DNA from: Bacillus sp. ZZV12-4809
GTDB taxonomy: Bacteria; Bacillota; Bacilli; Bacillales; Cytobacillaceae
DNA length: 62,342 nucleotides
Assembly: GCF_009849585.1 (NCBI RefSeq)
Contig: NZ_VCRN01000028.1
Span: 1-62,342, forward strand
Reading direction: 5' to 3'
Shown: piece after piece, positions 19,122 to 27,878 of the stretch
Layout: each line of letters opens with the position of its first letter
Numbering within the stretch: position 1 is the stretch's first letter
Translations under genes and position numbers: made by a program
The notes under the pieces: generated by a model
The model's input: only the letters and a program-made list of their open reading frames with translations
What the model was told of the DNA's origin: nothing
Database searches by the model: none

Positions 19122-19943
19122 ATGTCAGCTGTAGAATGGGTTGCAGGAAAAAAGTACGAAGAAATCATGTATGAAACATACAATGGAATTGCGAAAATTA
19201 CCATTAATAGACCGCAAGTCCACAATGCCTTTACTCCAAGAACGGTAATGGAATTAATTGATGCATTTGCTTACGCGCGTGACGATGAAAATGTAGGTGT
19301 TATTGTTCTTACGGGTGCAGGAGACAAAGCGTTTTGTTCAGGCGGAGACCAGTCAGTTAGAGGACATGGCGGATATGTCGGGGATGACCAGATCCCTCGT
19401 TTAAATGTTTTGGATCTTCAGCGTTTAATCCGTGTTATTCCTAAGCCGGTTATTGCGATGGTAAAAGGATATGCAATTGGAGGAGGACATGTCCTTCATA
19501 TCGTATGTGACTTAACAATTGCAGCTGATAACGCTGTATTTGGACAAACAGGACCTAAAGTCGGAAGCTTCGATGCTGGTTACGGTTCAGGATATCTTGC
19601 AAGAATCGTCGGTCATAAGAAAGCTCGCGAAATTTGGTACCTGTGCCGCCAGTACGGTGCTCAGGAAGCATTGGATATGGGGCTGGTTAATACGGTTGTG
19701 CCGCTTGAGAAAGTGGAAGAAGAAACAATTAAGTGGTGTGAAGAAATCCTGGAGAAAAGCCCGACAGCTCTTCGCTTCTTGAAGGCTGCATTTAATGCTG
19801 ACACGGATGGACTTGCTGGCATCCAGCAATTTGCCGGTGATGCAACTCTTTTATACTATACAACGGATGAAGCGAAAGAAGGCCGTGACGCATTTAAAGA
19901 AAAGCGCAAGCCGGACTTTGGGCAATTCCCGCGTTTCCCTTGA
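19122..19943 (+). CDS. menB: 1,4-dihydroxy-2-naphthoyl-CoA synthase MenB
   Basis: Crotonase-family enzyme closing the naphthoquinol ring of o-succinylbenzoyl-CoA. The 273 residues have the oxyanion-hole regions [11 protein letters not shown] and [11 protein letters not shown], and [21 protein letters not shown] 19122 is chosen because GAGGAGG ends eight bases before it; an upstream in-frame start at 19035 would add 29 residues unlike the family. An intrinsic terminator follows, so menEC expression may depend on readthrough. Confidence 0.95.
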   Translation: MSAVEWVAGKKYEEIMYETYNGIAKITINRPQVHNAFTPRTVMELIDAFAYARDDENVGVIVLTGAGDKAFCSGGDQSVRGHGGYVGDDQIPRLNVLDLQRLIRVIPKPVIAMVKGYAIGGGHVLHIVCDLTIAADNAVFGQTGPKVGSFDAGYGSGYLARIVGHKKAREIWYLCRQYGAQEALDMGLVNTVVPLEKVEEETIKWCEEILEKSPTALRFLKAAFNADTDGLAGIQQFAGDATLLYYTTDEAKEGRDAFKEKRKPDFGQFPRFP

Positions 19944-19964
19944 TTTCGGGGGTATTTCATCCTT

Positions 19965-19996
19965 CAGCTTGATGGCTAGCCCATCAGGCTGTTTTT
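19965..19996 (+). terminator. Terminator-like hairpin between menB and menE
   Basis: An 11-bp stem, CAGCTTGATGG/CCATCAGGCTG (one G-T pair), followed by five T, 21 bases after the menB stop. It would reduce transcription into menE-menC unless there is a promoter or readthrough. Confidence 0.75.
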
Positions 19997-20029
19997 ATAT
20001 GAAAAAATCGCATGAAATGAGGTTTTACG

Positions 20030-21517
20030 ATGGAAGCCCAAATAGTGCCGAATTTTCTTCAAAAGCGGGCCTTCTTAACACCCGAACGGCCAGCCCTTTC
20101 TTTTTTGGGAAAAGCCTATACATTTTCCGAAGTATATGATCGTGCCTGCACGATAGCAGGGCAATTACAGGCCTCTGGATTAACCGGTGGCCAGTTTGCA
20201 GGTGTGCTCCTGAGAAATCATGAAGACACTGTTTTTATCCTTTTGGCTCTGCAGCTAATCAATGTTAAGGCCGTTATATTAAATAACAGGCTGACTGCCG
20301 AGGAATTAATCTGGCAGATGGATGATTCGAAGTCCGCTTTCCTATTAACTGAGAGTTCATTTGATGTGGTCAGCCGAAGGGTTGTAAGCTCCTTAGGCGG
20401 AATTACGGCGATACATAAAGAAGAACTCTTTAGGAAAGTTCCTGAAGATCCTTCATTAATAGAGGAATTAAATCTAAATGAGGTGTGTACTGTCATGTAT
20501 ACATCCGGTACAACGGGGAACCCGAAAGGTGTAATGCAAACATACGGGAATCACTGGTGGAGTGCAGTCGGTTCTGCATTAAATTTAGGGCTGAATGAAA
20601 ACGACTGCTGGCTGTGTGCTGTTCCGATTTTTCATATTAGCGGCTATTCCATTTTAATGCGAAGCATCATCTACGGGATGAAAATGGTTCTTTTTGAATC
20701 TTTTCATGAGAAGAAAGCCATCAAGGCCATTTCCTGTGAAAAAGTGACCATAATGTCTGTTGTGAGTACAATGCTCACCAGAATGGCAGATGAACTAAAA
20801 GAAGACCGGCTGCCTGAATTTTTTAGATGTATGTTATTAGGGGGAGGGCCGGCAGCTAAATCTCTTCTTGAGGGTTGCAGGGAGAAGGGGATTCCTGTTT
20901 ACCAGACTTATGGAATGACGGAAACTTCTTCACAGATTGTTACTCTGGCTCCGGAATACAGTTTCAGCAAATTGGGTTCGGCAGGTAAGCCTTTATTCCC
21001 TTCCCAGTTGAAAATTATTAATCCAAATGGGGACCCTGCGGATTCTGGAGAAGCGGGTGAAATACTTGTAAAAGGTCCGAATGTGACGAAAGGGTACTTA
21101 AACCGTGAAGAAGAAACTGTGAAAAAGTTAAAGGATGGCTGGCTCTCAACCGGAGATATTGGCTATGTTGATAACGAAGGCTTTTTATATGTACTTGATC
21201 GGCGGTCAGACCTAATTATTTCAGGCGGGGAAAATATTTATCCTGCTGAAATTGAAGGTGTTCTTTCTTCACACTCCCAAATCTCAGATGCAGGGGTGAT
21301 TGGCATGAAAGACAAGGTTTGGGGTGAAGTGCCGGTCGCATTTGTTGCAGGAGAAGAAAGCTTGGATGTAAAAGAAGTGATTGAGTATTGTTTAGAGAAG
21401 CTGGCAAAATATAAAGTGCCTAAAAAGATTATCATGATAAATGAAGTTCCGAGGAATGCCTCAAAGAAGATATTAAGAAGGAAGCTTCGGGAACTGCTTG
21501 AAGAAAGCAGGAATTAA
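20030..21517 (+). CDS. menE: o-succinylbenzoate-CoA ligase MenE
   Basis: Activates o-succinylbenzoate with ATP and CoA. The 495-residue AMP-binding enzyme has the P-loop-like YTSGTTGNPKGVMQTYGNHW (about residues 156-175), YGMTETSS, the hinge STGDIGY...LDRRSDLIISGGENIYPAEIE and the C-terminal catalytic Lys in RNASKKILRRKLRE. The ribosome site (TGAGGT) is modest. The stop is one base before the menC ATG. Confidence 0.95.
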   Translation: MEAQIVPNFLQKRAFLTPERPALSFLGKAYTFSEVYDRACTIAGQLQASGLTGGQFAGVLLRNHEDTVFILLALQLINVKAVILNNRLTAEELIWQMDDSKSAFLLTESSFDVVSRRVVSSLGGITAIHKEELFRKVPEDPSLIEELNLNEVCTVMYTSGTTGNPKGVMQTYGNHWWSAVGSALNLGLNENDCWLCAVPIFHISGYSILMRSIIYGMKMVLFESFHEKKAIKAISCEKVTIMSVVSTMLTRMADELKEDRLPEFFRCMLLGGGPAAKSLLEGCREKGIPVYQTYGMTETSSQIVTLAPEYSFSKLGSAGKPLFPSQLKIINPNGDPADSGEAGEILVKGPNVTKGYLNREEETVKKLKDGWLSTGDIGYVDNEGFLYVLDRRSDLIISGGENIYPAEIEGVLSSHSQISDAGVIGMKDKVWGEVPVAFVAGEESLDVKEVIEYCLEKLAKYKVPKKIIMINEVPRNASKKILRRKLRELLEESRN

Positions 21518-21518
21518 C

Positions 21519-22625
21519 ATGGATTTAAAAACAGTTACTTTGTATAAAATAGCTATGCCTCTAAAAACACCCTTTACCACTCATTTAGGAACTGTTAAGG
21601 ACAGAGAGGGAATTATTGTTGAAGTAATGGATACAGAAGGAAGGAAGGGGTACGGGGAAGGAGTCGCTTTTTCTTCACCCTGGTATACAGAGGAAACAGT
21701 TGAGACGAGCTATCATGTGCTAAAGGACTTTCTGATTCCCATATTGCATAATGCCGATATAAAGCATCCTTCAGAAGCAGGACGTGTTTTTGATGCACTG
21801 AGAAGAAATCAAATGGCGAAAGCAGCCTTGGAGACAGCTTTATGGGATTTGGCCGCCAAAAAAGAAGATATTTCTCTTTCGAAATTTATAGGCGGCAAGA
21901 GGGAGCAGATCCTGTCCGGCGTGGTTGTTGGCGCCAAAACAAACGAAGAAGTAAGAAAACAAATTGAAAACTTCCTGGAAAGAGGCTATCAAAGGGTCAA
22001 AATAAAAATAGGCCCCGAAAATGATTATGAATTGATTTCAGAAATCCGCCACTTTTATCCCGACCTGCCAATCATGGCTGATGCTAACTCGGCTTATTCA
22101 TTGGATGATATAGACCGTTTAAAAAGGCTAGATGACTTCGGACTTATGATGATTGAACAGCCGCTTGAATACGATGATATAGTGGATCATGCAAAGCTTC
22201 AAAAGGAACTGGACACACCAATTTGCCTGGACGAAAGTATTGTCACCTTTCATGATGCCAGAAGAGCTGCAGATTTGGGGAGCTGTAAAGTAATCAATAT
22301 TAAGATTGGCCGGGTTGGAGGTTTGGGAACAGCTAAAAAGATTCATGATTATTGCCTGGATAAAGGGATACATGTCTGGTGTGGGGGCATGCTCGAGTTC
22401 GGGATCTCACGAGCACATAATATTGCTCTGGCTTCTTTGGAGGGCTTTGCCATTCCCGGTGATATTTCGGAATCAAGCAGGTATTGGGAAGAAGACATTA
22501 CTCTCCCTGAAGTCACCGTAAAAAACGGGATGATAAACGTTCCCGATAAACCGGGAATTGGTTTTGAGATTAATGAGAAAAGACTGGGAGAAGTTACAAT
22601 CTTAAAGGAAAACTTTATCCTGTAG
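21519..22625 (+). CDS. menC: o-succinylbenzoate synthase MenC
   Basis: Dehydrates SHCHC to o-succinylbenzoate. The 368-residue enolase-superfamily protein has the KxK general base (VKIKIGP, about 160-166), metal ligands in MADANSAYS, EQPLE and CLDES, and the second catalytic lysine in NIKIGRVGG. ATG 21519 is preferred to an in-frame TTG at 21498 inside menE, because AGCAGG is eight bases upstream. A GC-rich hairpin CCGCAG/CTGCGG (22633-22659) with a poor T tract follows. Confidence 0.93.
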   Translation: MDLKTVTLYKIAMPLKTPFTTHLGTVKDREGIIVEVMDTEGRKGYGEGVAFSSPWYTEETVETSYHVLKDFLIPILHNADIKHPSEAGRVFDALRRNQMAKAALETALWDLAAKKEDISLSKFIGGKREQILSGVVVGAKTNEEVRKQIENFLERGYQRVKIKIGPENDYELISEIRHFYPDLPIMADANSAYSLDDIDRLKRLDDFGLMMIEQPLEYDDIVDHAKLQKELDTPICLDESIVTFHDARRAADLGSCKVINIKIGRVGGLGTAKKIHDYCLDKGIHVWCGGMLEFGISRAHNIALASLEGFAIPGDISESSRYWEEDITLPEVTVKNGMINVPDKPGIGFEINEKRLGEVTILKENFIL

Positions 22626-22675
22626 AAAAAATCCGCAGCTCTCTTTGGCAGAACTGCGGGTTAATGTTTAATTGC

Positions 22676-22703
22676 AAAAAAATAAGGCGCATTCGCAGCA
22701 CCT
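22676..22703 (-). terminator. Terminator of the 35-aa gene
   Basis: On the minus strand AGGTGC pairs with GCGCCT (one wobble), followed by TTATTTTTTT, just past the stop at 22715. Confidence 0.6.
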
Positions 22704-22714
22704 ATTATTATAAA

Positions 22715-22822
22715 TTAAAGAGTAGTTTCATCTTTTATAAATGTATCTTCTTTAAGGGCAAAGGAGCTTAATCCAGCTGCAGCAGCAAAAGCAGCCCCAA
22801 GCAAAATAACGGTTGATAACAT
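22715..22822 (-). CDS. Tiny membrane-type protein (35 aa)
   Basis: The minus strand encodes MLSTVILLGAAFAAAAGLSS, then FALKEDTFIKDETTL and a stop. The first ~23 residues are hydrophobic, as in a membrane segment or anchor, and the tail is charged. ATAGGAGTGATAC precedes the ATG at normal distance and a terminator hairpin follows the stop. Not recognised; possibly a small sporulation or membrane peptide, but that is a guess. Confidence 0.65.
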   Translation of the reverse strand: MLSTVILLGAAFAAAAGLSSFALKEDTFIKDETTL

Positions 22823-22887
22823 ATGTATCACTCCTATAAGTTGTTGTTATTCTATACATTCCCGATAAAAAAAATAATAAACTCCTT

Positions 22888-22924
22888 TAAAAAACAAAAG
22901 CGGTGCAACCAATGCACCGCTTTT
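22888..22924 (-). terminator. Terminator of the DUF1540 gene
   Basis: GCGGTGCA/TGCACCGC flanked by AAAA and TTTT; on the minus strand it is followed by TTTTGTTTTTT. Confidence 0.75.
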
Positions 22925-22940
22925 GGGTAATACGCATATT

Positions 22941-22990
22941 TGGAATGGCACCGCTGAAATTCGACAAAATTCGGGTGGTGCCTGTCACCA
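22941..22990. repeat. Dispersed GGTGCCTGTCACC-type repeat
   Basis: The stretch has inverted GGCACC/GGTGCC arms around an AT-rich core (GAAATTCGACAAAATTC). From memory this type occurs in many copies in Bacillus genomes. It lies right at the 3' end of the DUF1540 gene. Confidence 0.5.
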
Positions 22991-22991
22991 A

Positions 22992-23144
22992 TTAATGAGG
23001 CTCAAAGGTTTTGCAGTCAGTTTCTTTGGTGCTGTCCGCTGTTTCGCCAGTATGGCTGACTACGTATATCTGGTCTGCACTGCATAGGTTTCCATCTTTC
23101 CAGAATGTGCAGTTGTTTACTTCACATAAAACATCTTTTGCCAT
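22992..23144 (-). CDS. DUF1540 domain protein (50 aa)
   Basis: The protein begins MAKDVLCEVNNCTFWKDGN and continues with LCSADQIYVV and TDCKTFEPH. The spaced cysteines (CxxxxxC, C, then DCxTF near the C-terminus) are the DUF1540 signature, thought to bind metal. GGAGGAATAAC lies just before the ATG. Such proteins are common in spore-formers and of unknown function. Confidence 0.85.
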   Translation of the reverse strand: MAKDVLCEVNNCTFWKDGNLCSADQIYVVSHTGETADSTKETDCKTFEPH

Positions 23145-23282
23145 TGTTATTCCTCCTAAGCAGAAAAGGTATGACCAAAGCCGAAAACGTTTTATTCGGA
23201 CGGCATCAGGTCTTCTATATTTTCTGCAATGACAGGCAAATCAGTCATGGCATTTGGAGGAATGTCATATGCTCTTTAGAAT

Positions 23283-23308
23283 AAAAAACCTCCCAGGCTG
23301 GGAGGTAA
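23283..23308 (-). terminator. Terminator of the zinc-binding lipoprotein gene
   Basis: ACCTCCCAG/CTGGGAGGT with a T run on the minus strand, just downstream of the stop. Confidence 0.85.
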
Positions 23309-23314
23309 ATGTGC

Positions 23315-24283
23315 TTATTCATTTAAAGCTTTATCAAGTGCAGACAGATTGTCTTGCATAAGAGTGAAATACGTTTGGTTTTCATTAAGATCTTCTTCTG
23401 TTAATACGGATAAATTATGCAGCTTTAAAGGATGTGCTCCAATTTCTTTTTGGAGAATTTCGGTTAGTTTAGAGCTGACATTCTGTTCAAAAAATACATA
23501 TTTCAAGTCGTGTTCTTTTGCTTCCGCAATAATTTTCTGCAGTTCCTTTTGGGTGGGCTCGCTGGAGGAATTTAAACCGGATACACTGATTTGATCCAAA
23601 CCATAACGGTCTTCCCAATATCCATAAGCTGCATGTGAAACAATGAATTCCTTATGTTTTGCACCTTGTATGGTCTGTTCAAAATCATTGTGTAGATTAT
23701 CCAGCTCCAGGGCAAGCTCCATGTAATTTTGTTCAAACTGCTCTTTCTGATCCGGCATCTGTTCCACTAGAGCATCTTTTATAGATTCAGCCAATTCTTT
23801 GGAGTATAACGGATCGAGCCAAACGTGCGGGTCAATATCCCCGTGGTCATGATTATGCCCGTCTGCAGCATCATCTTCATGGTGATCTGCATCTTCTTCA
23901 TGATCAGGATCATGTTTTGCATCCGAGTGGATAAACTCTATATTTTCTCCAGCTGCAGCCAGTTTAACATTTTCATTCTTCAATGTTTCTTTTGCCTTTT
24001 CCACAAACCCCTCAAGACCCAGACCTATATAAATAAATAAATCTGAATCGGCCAGCTTCATCATATCTTTTTGAGAAGGTTCAAACGTATGTTCATCCGA
24101 ACCGGGCGGGTAGATGGTTTCAACTTCTATAGCATCTCCTCCAATTTGCTCAGTAAAATATTGGAGAGGATAAACCGTTGTATAAACCATTGTTTTATTG
24201 CTGTGTTTCTCTTTATTTTCATCAGTACAGCCAGAAAGAACAAGGATTACCCCGAGAATATATATTAAAAATGCTTTTTTCAT
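23315..24283 (-). CDS. znuA: Zinc ABC transporter substrate-binding lipoprotein
   Basis: Captures Zn(II) outside the membrane for an ABC importer. The 322-residue product begins MKKAFLIYILGVILVLSGC, a lipoprotein signal with lipobox LSGC. Metal-site residues include the His in DEHTFEPS and DPHVWLDPLY. A His/Asp-rich loop DPDHEEDADHHEDDAADGHN lies at about residues 126-145, typical of ZnuA/AdcA. GAAGGAGG fixes the ATG 24283 start, not the in-frame one 78 bases upstream. No permease or ATPase is adjacent. Two Zur-like operators lie upstream. Confidence 0.9.
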   Translation of the reverse strand: MKKAFLIYILGVILVLSGCTDENKEKHSNKTMVYTTVYPLQYFTEQIGGDAIEVETIYPPGSDEHTFEPSQKDMMKLADSDLFIYIGLGLEGFVEKAKETLKNENVKLAAAGENIEFIHSDAKHDPDHEEDADHHEDDAADGHNHDHGDIDPHVWLDPLYSKELAESIKDALVEQMPDQKEQFEQNYMELALELDNLHNDFEQTIQGAKHKEFIVSHAAYGYWEDRYGLDQISVSGLNSSSEPTQKELQKIIAEAKEHDLKYVFFEQNVSSKLTEILQKEIGAHPLKLHNLSVLTEEDLNENQTYFTLMQDNLSALDKALNE

Positions 24284-24299
24284 TTTTTCCTCCTTCAAT

Positions 24300-24320
24300 A
24301 AAACGTATTTATTACGATTT
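24300..24320. promoter_or_regulatory. Zur-like operator 1
   Basis: AAAACGTATTTATTACGATTT differs at two places from the Bacillus Zur consensus AAATCGTAATNATTACGATTT. It starts 17 bases upstream of the znuA ATG and downstream of a TATAAT -10 candidate (24336-24341, minus strand), so repressor binding would block znuA transcription. Confidence 0.75.
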
Positions 24321-24385
24321 AAAACGCGGACCCTATTATAGATAATGTTTGTTAAATCCAAAAATAAATGTCAAAAAATAATGAT

Positions 24386-24406
24386 AATACGTAATCATTA
24401 CGATTT
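24386..24406. promoter_or_regulatory. Zur-like operator 2
   Basis: AATACGTAATCATTACGATTT matches the Zur consensus except for two bases on the left arm. It lies 103 bases upstream of the znuA start and 189 bases before the carbonic anhydrase start, so it could serve either divergent gene. Confidence 0.75.
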
Positions 24407-24594
24407 CTCTTAGTCATCTTACAAAATATCATGATAAAAAGCAAGGATTAAAATTTGTTTGAAGCCGCTCTATTATGTATCATAATTATTAAGGCCTGTG
24501 AATGGTCTGGATTTAGTAAAAATTTTTTCTCATCAAGTATTGGGCAAATTCCTGCTCAATCACAGTAATTCACAAAAGACAGGGAGTGGAACCA

Positions 24595-25158
24595 TTGAAG
24601 CTTTTAGAAGAGATCTTAAACCATAACCAGCAATTTGTTGAAGAAAAAAAATACGAAGAATTTGAAACAACGAAATTCCCTAATAAAAAAATGGTTATCC
24701 TGACTTGCATGGACACACGTTTAGTGGAGCTTTTGCCAAAAGCACTTAATGTAAGAAACGGCGATGTGAAAATCATTAAGAATGCGGGAGCTTTAGTAAC
24801 CCACCCATTTGGAAGTATTATGAGAAGCATATTAATAGCTGTTTACCAGCTTCAGGCTAAAGAAGTATTTGTTATTGGCCATCATGACTGCGGAATGAGC
24901 GGAATGAAAGCAGATGCGGTTGTCAGCAGCATGAAGGAAAGAGGCATTACGGACGACGCATTGGATACGATGACATACTCAGGAATCGCCGCAGAAGATT
25001 GGCTAAGAGGTTTTGAAAATGTAGAAGAAAGTGTGTCCCATAGCGTACATATGGTGAAAAAGCACCCGCTTATGCCGGCAGATGTGCCTGTGCATGGGCT
25101 TGTTATTCATCCCGGCACAGGCAAGCTAGACCTTGTTGTGGAAGGATACGAGGGTTAA
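24595..25158 (+). CDS. ytiB: Beta-carbonic anhydrase YtiB
   Basis: Zinc enzyme interconverting CO2 and bicarbonate. The 187 residues have the beta-class signature [11 protein letters not shown] (Cys ligand and Asp, about 38-48) and GHHDCGMSG (His and Cys ligands, about 96-104). TTG 24595 is favoured: AGGGAG ends eight bases before it, and the product then starts MKLLEEIL like the family. A GTG at 24586 would overlap that ribosome site. It is divergent from the zinc lipoprotein across the Zur-like boxes, and its stop overlaps yidD by four bases. Confidence 0.92.
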   Translation: MKLLEEILNHNQQFVEEKKYEEFETTKFPNKKMVILTCMDTRLVELLPKALNVRNGDVKIIKNAGALVTHPFGSIMRSILIAVYQLQAKEVFVIGHHDCGMSGMKADAVVSSMKERGITDDALDTMTYSGIAAEDWLRGFENVEESVSHSVHMVKKHPLMPADVPVHGLVIHPGTGKLDLVVEGYEG

Positions 25159-25394
25159 TTTTTATTCTTTCTGGGCCATTGCTCCGGAACCAGGTCGACA
25201 CCGCCCGGATGAAGGGGATGACATTTAAGGATCCGTTTTATTGTCAGCCAGCCGCCTTTGAATGCGCCGAATCGCTTAACTGACTCCAGCCCATAATGGG
25301 AACAGGTTGGATAAAACCGGCATGTAGGAGGCTTTAGCGGGGAAATCACAATTTGATAAAACCGAAATATTGAAATTAGAATTTTTTTAAGCAT
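25155..25394 (-). CDS. yidD: Membrane protein insertion efficiency factor YidD
   Basis: A 79-residue protein with the YidD signature [14 protein letters not shown] (about 25-38) and [15 protein letters not shown]. An N-terminal amphipathic hydrophobic segment, [15 protein letters not shown], likely sits on the inner face of the membrane. It helps YidC/Oxa1-type insertion. Tail-to-tail with ytiB and overlapping it by four bases. AGGAAAGG lies before the ATG. Confidence 0.95.
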   Translation of the reverse strand: MLKKILISIFRFYQIVISPLKPPTCRFYPTCSHYGLESVKRFGAFKGGWLTIKRILKCHPLHPGGVDLVPEQWPRKNKN

Positions 25395-25535
25395 GGCATT
25401 ACCTTTCCTGGTTAAATCAATTTTTCTTTTAAAATAACATATAATCGTAATAAAGTCACAATTTTCATATTAATTTGATGAATTTACTCGGATATTATGT
25501 TATAGTAAAAGGAAAACTTCAGGGGAGTGTTTAGT

Positions 25536-26009
25536 ATGCCTTCAGTGGAAAGTTTTGAGTTGGATCATAATGCGGTTAAAGCTCCGTACGTGAGGCACTG
25601 CGGTGTTCATAAAGTGGGCAGTGATGGATTAGTGAACAAGTTTGACATCAGGTTCTGCCAGCCAAACAAACAGGCGATGAAACCGGATGTTATTCATACA
25701 CTTGAGCATCTGCTTGCATTTAATATCCGGACACATGCAGAGAAATATGACCATTTTGATATTATTGATATTTCCCCGATGGGCTGCCAGACTGGTTATT
25801 ATTTAGTCGTAAGCGGTGAGCCGTCAGTTGAAGAAATAATTGATTTGCTGGAAGCTACAATGAAAGATGCCGTTGAAATTACCGAAATCCCTGCTGCAAA
25901 TGAGAAGCAATGCGGTCAGGCGAAGCTTCATGATCTTGAAGGGGCAAAGCGCCTAATGAGATTTTGGCTGCAGCAATCCAAGGATGAATTGAAACAGGTT
26001 TTTGCATAA
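25536..26009 (+). CDS. luxS: S-ribosylhomocysteine lyase LuxS
   Basis: Cleaves S-ribosylhomocysteine to homocysteine and DPD (autoinducer-2 precursor) in the methyl cycle. The 157-residue metalloenzyme has the [12 protein letters not shown] metal motif (His 54 and 58), the catalytic Cys in [10 protein letters not shown] and the third ligand in [13 protein letters not shown] 25536 follows AGGGGAG by eight bases; a GTG three codons upstream is too close to that site. Monocistronic, sharing a bidirectional terminator with cls. Functionally linked to metK at 38165. Confidence 0.96.
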   Translation: MPSVESFELDHNAVKAPYVRHCGVHKVGSDGLVNKFDIRFCQPNKQAMKPDVIHTLEHLLAFNIRTHAEKYDHFDIIDISPMGCQTGYYLVVSGEPSVEEIIDLLEATMKDAVEITEIPAANEKQCGQAKLHDLEGAKRLMRFWLQQSKDELKQVFA

Positions 26010-26011
26010 AG

Positions 26012-26040
26012 AAAACGGGCTGATTTTTCAGCCCGTTTTA
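26012..26040. terminator. Bidirectional terminator luxS/cls
   Basis: AAAACGGGCTGA/TCAGCCCGTTTT with flanking A and T runs, between convergent luxS and cls. Confidence 0.9.
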
Positions 26041-27486
26041 TAGTATAGGTGATAGAAGCCTTGATATGGATTCTTTCAATTTTATTTTCAAGGCCCTGCT
26101 TCTGTAATCTTCAGCAGTCAGCTTTGCTGAAAGCTCGACATCTTCTTTAAAGCTCTCAGTCAGTGCTTTTGAAACTTCCTTATCATAAATAAAAGCATTT
26201 ACTTCAAAATTGAGCCTGAAGCTTCTCACGTCTATATTCGCAGTTCCTACCGATGAAACTTCTTCATCTACAATCAGGGTTTTTGCATGTATAAAACCAT
26301 TTTCGTATATATAGATATTTGCATTTACTTTTAGCATTTCTCCTATATAGGAGTAAGTAGCCCAATATACAAACATATGATCAGGTTTATTCGGGACCAT
26401 AATATTCACTTCCACCCCTGACAATGCAGCTATTTTTAATGCATCCAGGAGGCTTGCATCCGGAATGAAATATGGGGTTTGGATATAAATTGACTTACGT
26501 GCAGATGAAATCATTTTTATATAGCCATTTTTTATTTGTTCCCATTCGGAATCCGGGCCGCTGGTAACAATCTGTATTCCTACGCTATCCTGGGACTCGC
26601 CCAGCGGAAAATACTCTGGAGCATAGAAAATGTCATGGCGGTGGGAAGCCTGGTTCCAGTCGAGGATAAAGCGAGTCTGCAGGGAATGGACAGCACTTCC
26701 TCTGATTCTTAAATGGGTATCACGCCAATACCCGAACTTCGGGTTTAGCCCGAGATATTCATCTCCGACATTGAAACCGCCAACATATCCAATTTGACCG
26801 TCAATTATGGCAATTTTCCTGTGGTTGCGGTAATTGATTCGCAAATTGATAAAATGCAGGCGCGACGGGAAAAAGGCCTCAATTTCTCCTCCAGCCGCAA
26901 TCAGCTCTTTGAACGCCCTTTTGTGCAGGCTTCTTGAGCCAAGTTCATCATAGAGAAGCCTAACTTTAACACCTTCTTTGGCCTTTTCTGTTAAAAGATT
27001 TATTAAGCTTTTCCCAAGATTGTCTCTTTTGAAGATATAATATTGCAGATGGATATGATCCGTTGCTCTTTTGATATCCTCTGCAAGCGAATTAAATTTA
27101 TCTTTCCCGTCTGTAAAAACCCTGACCTCATTATCCTGGGTCAATACCGCATCATTGTTAATAAGGTGCATATAGATAAGGTCTTTGGAGTTTTCAATGA
27201 TATCATTTCCAAAATGGAAATCCTTTTCCTTAATGCCTCTGATTTGATTGTTCAGCAGTTCATCAATGCCAATTTTTTTGCGGTCTTCCCATTGGAACAT
27301 CTTTCTTCGGGTTAAATTCTGTCCAAAAAAGAGGTACATGAAAAAACCAAGAAGAGGAATAAAGAACAAAACCATGAGCCATGCCCATGTGGCTCCTGCA
27401 TCCCTTCGCTCCAGAAAGATAACAAAGACAGCCAGGATAATATTTAATACTAAAAATACTGTAAGCATCATGGAGTATATATCCAT
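26038..27486 (-). CDS. cls: Cardiolipin synthase
   Basis: Phospholipase-D-superfamily membrane enzyme condensing two phosphatidylglycerols. The 482 residues have two N-terminal membrane helices (about 5-25 and 35-53) and two HKD motifs: HRKIAIIDGQIGYVGGFN (about 220-237) and HAKTLIVDEEVSSVGTANID (about 398-417). Length equals B. subtilis ClsA (YwnE). GGAGAGG lies upstream of the ATG. Convergent with luxS. Confidence 0.95.
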   Translation of the reverse strand: MDIYSMMLTVFLVLNIILAVFVIFLERRDAGATWAWLMVLFFIPLLGFFMYLFFGQNLTRRKMFQWEDRKKIGIDELLNNQIRGIKEKDFHFGNDIIENSKDLIYMHLINNDAVLTQDNEVRVFTDGKDKFNSLAEDIKRATDHIHLQYYIFKRDNLGKSLINLLTEKAKEGVKVRLLYDELGSRSLHKRAFKELIAAGGEIEAFFPSRLHFINLRINYRNHRKIAIIDGQIGYVGGFNVGDEYLGLNPKFGYWRDTHLRIRGSAVHSLQTRFILDWNQASHRHDIFYAPEYFPLGESQDSVGIQIVTSGPDSEWEQIKNGYIKMISSARKSIYIQTPYFIPDASLLDALKIAALSGVEVNIMVPNKPDHMFVYWATYSYIGEMLKVNANIYIYENGFIHAKTLIVDEEVSSVGTANIDVRSFRLNFEVNAFIYDKEVSKALTESFKEDVELSAKLTAEDYRSRALKIKLKESISRLLSPIL

Positions 27487-27521
27487 CTTATAATCCTCTC
27501 CACCTGTATATTTCCGTCCAT

Positions 27522-27552
27522 TTAAAAAGAAAACCTCCGGCTGTACGGAGGC
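27522..27552 (-). terminator. Terminator of the 59-aa membrane protein gene
   Basis: On the minus strand GCCTCCG pairs with CCGGAGG (shifted), then TTTTCTTTTT. It separates the small gene from cls. Confidence 0.7.
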
Positions 27553-27571
27553 ATTATATTATAGTGTATGC

Positions 27572-27751
27572 TTATGAACGGTTTTGGTTATCTTCTTGCC
27601 CCTCTTTAGCCTCTTTTTGTTCCTCGCTGTCAGGAAGCGGATCAATTGGGTCTACCGTATGCTTGAATTGATAAGCCTTTGAAGTGGTAATAACGCTAAG
27701 CAGCAGGACCACAATCACGATTATGATCGATATGACTAATACCGTATACAT
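27572..27751 (-). CDS. Small single-pass membrane protein (59 aa)
   Basis: Starts MYTVLVISIIIVIVVLLLSV, one N-terminal transmembrane helix, then a polar acidic tail (DPIDPLPDSEEQKEAKEGQE). It resembles the small YtzI-type proteins found near luxS in bacilli, but I cannot be sure of that name. AAGGGGG six bases before ATG 27751 decides the start; an in-frame upstream start would lie over that site. Confidence 0.75.
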   Translation of the reverse strand: MYTVLVISIIIVIVVLLLSVITTSKAYQFKHTVDPIDPLPDSEEQKEAKEGQEDNQNRS

Positions 27752-27829
27752 ATTTATCCCCCTTTTCACTCAATATTCTACCATGAAAGCAACTCAATAA
27801 CGAAAAAATTTCACCATTACTATGTACAG

Positions 27830-27854
27830 GTTTTTATTTTGACGAAGTGGGTAA
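27830..27854 (+). promoter_or_regulatory. Sigma-B-like promoter of dps
   Basis: GTTTTT, a 13-base spacer and GGGTAA resemble the general-stress consensus GTTTAA-N13/14-GGGTAT, 24 bases before the dps ATG. In B. subtilis dps is a sigma-B gene. Confidence 0.5.
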
Positions 27855-27878
27855 TATATTGTTGGGAGGATGATTATC

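Noticed and set aside
23267..23340. Short plus-strand frame MLFRIKNLPGWEV with GGAGGA upstream
   Set aside because: It runs straight through the zinc lipoprotein terminator hairpin and into the antisense of its 3' end.
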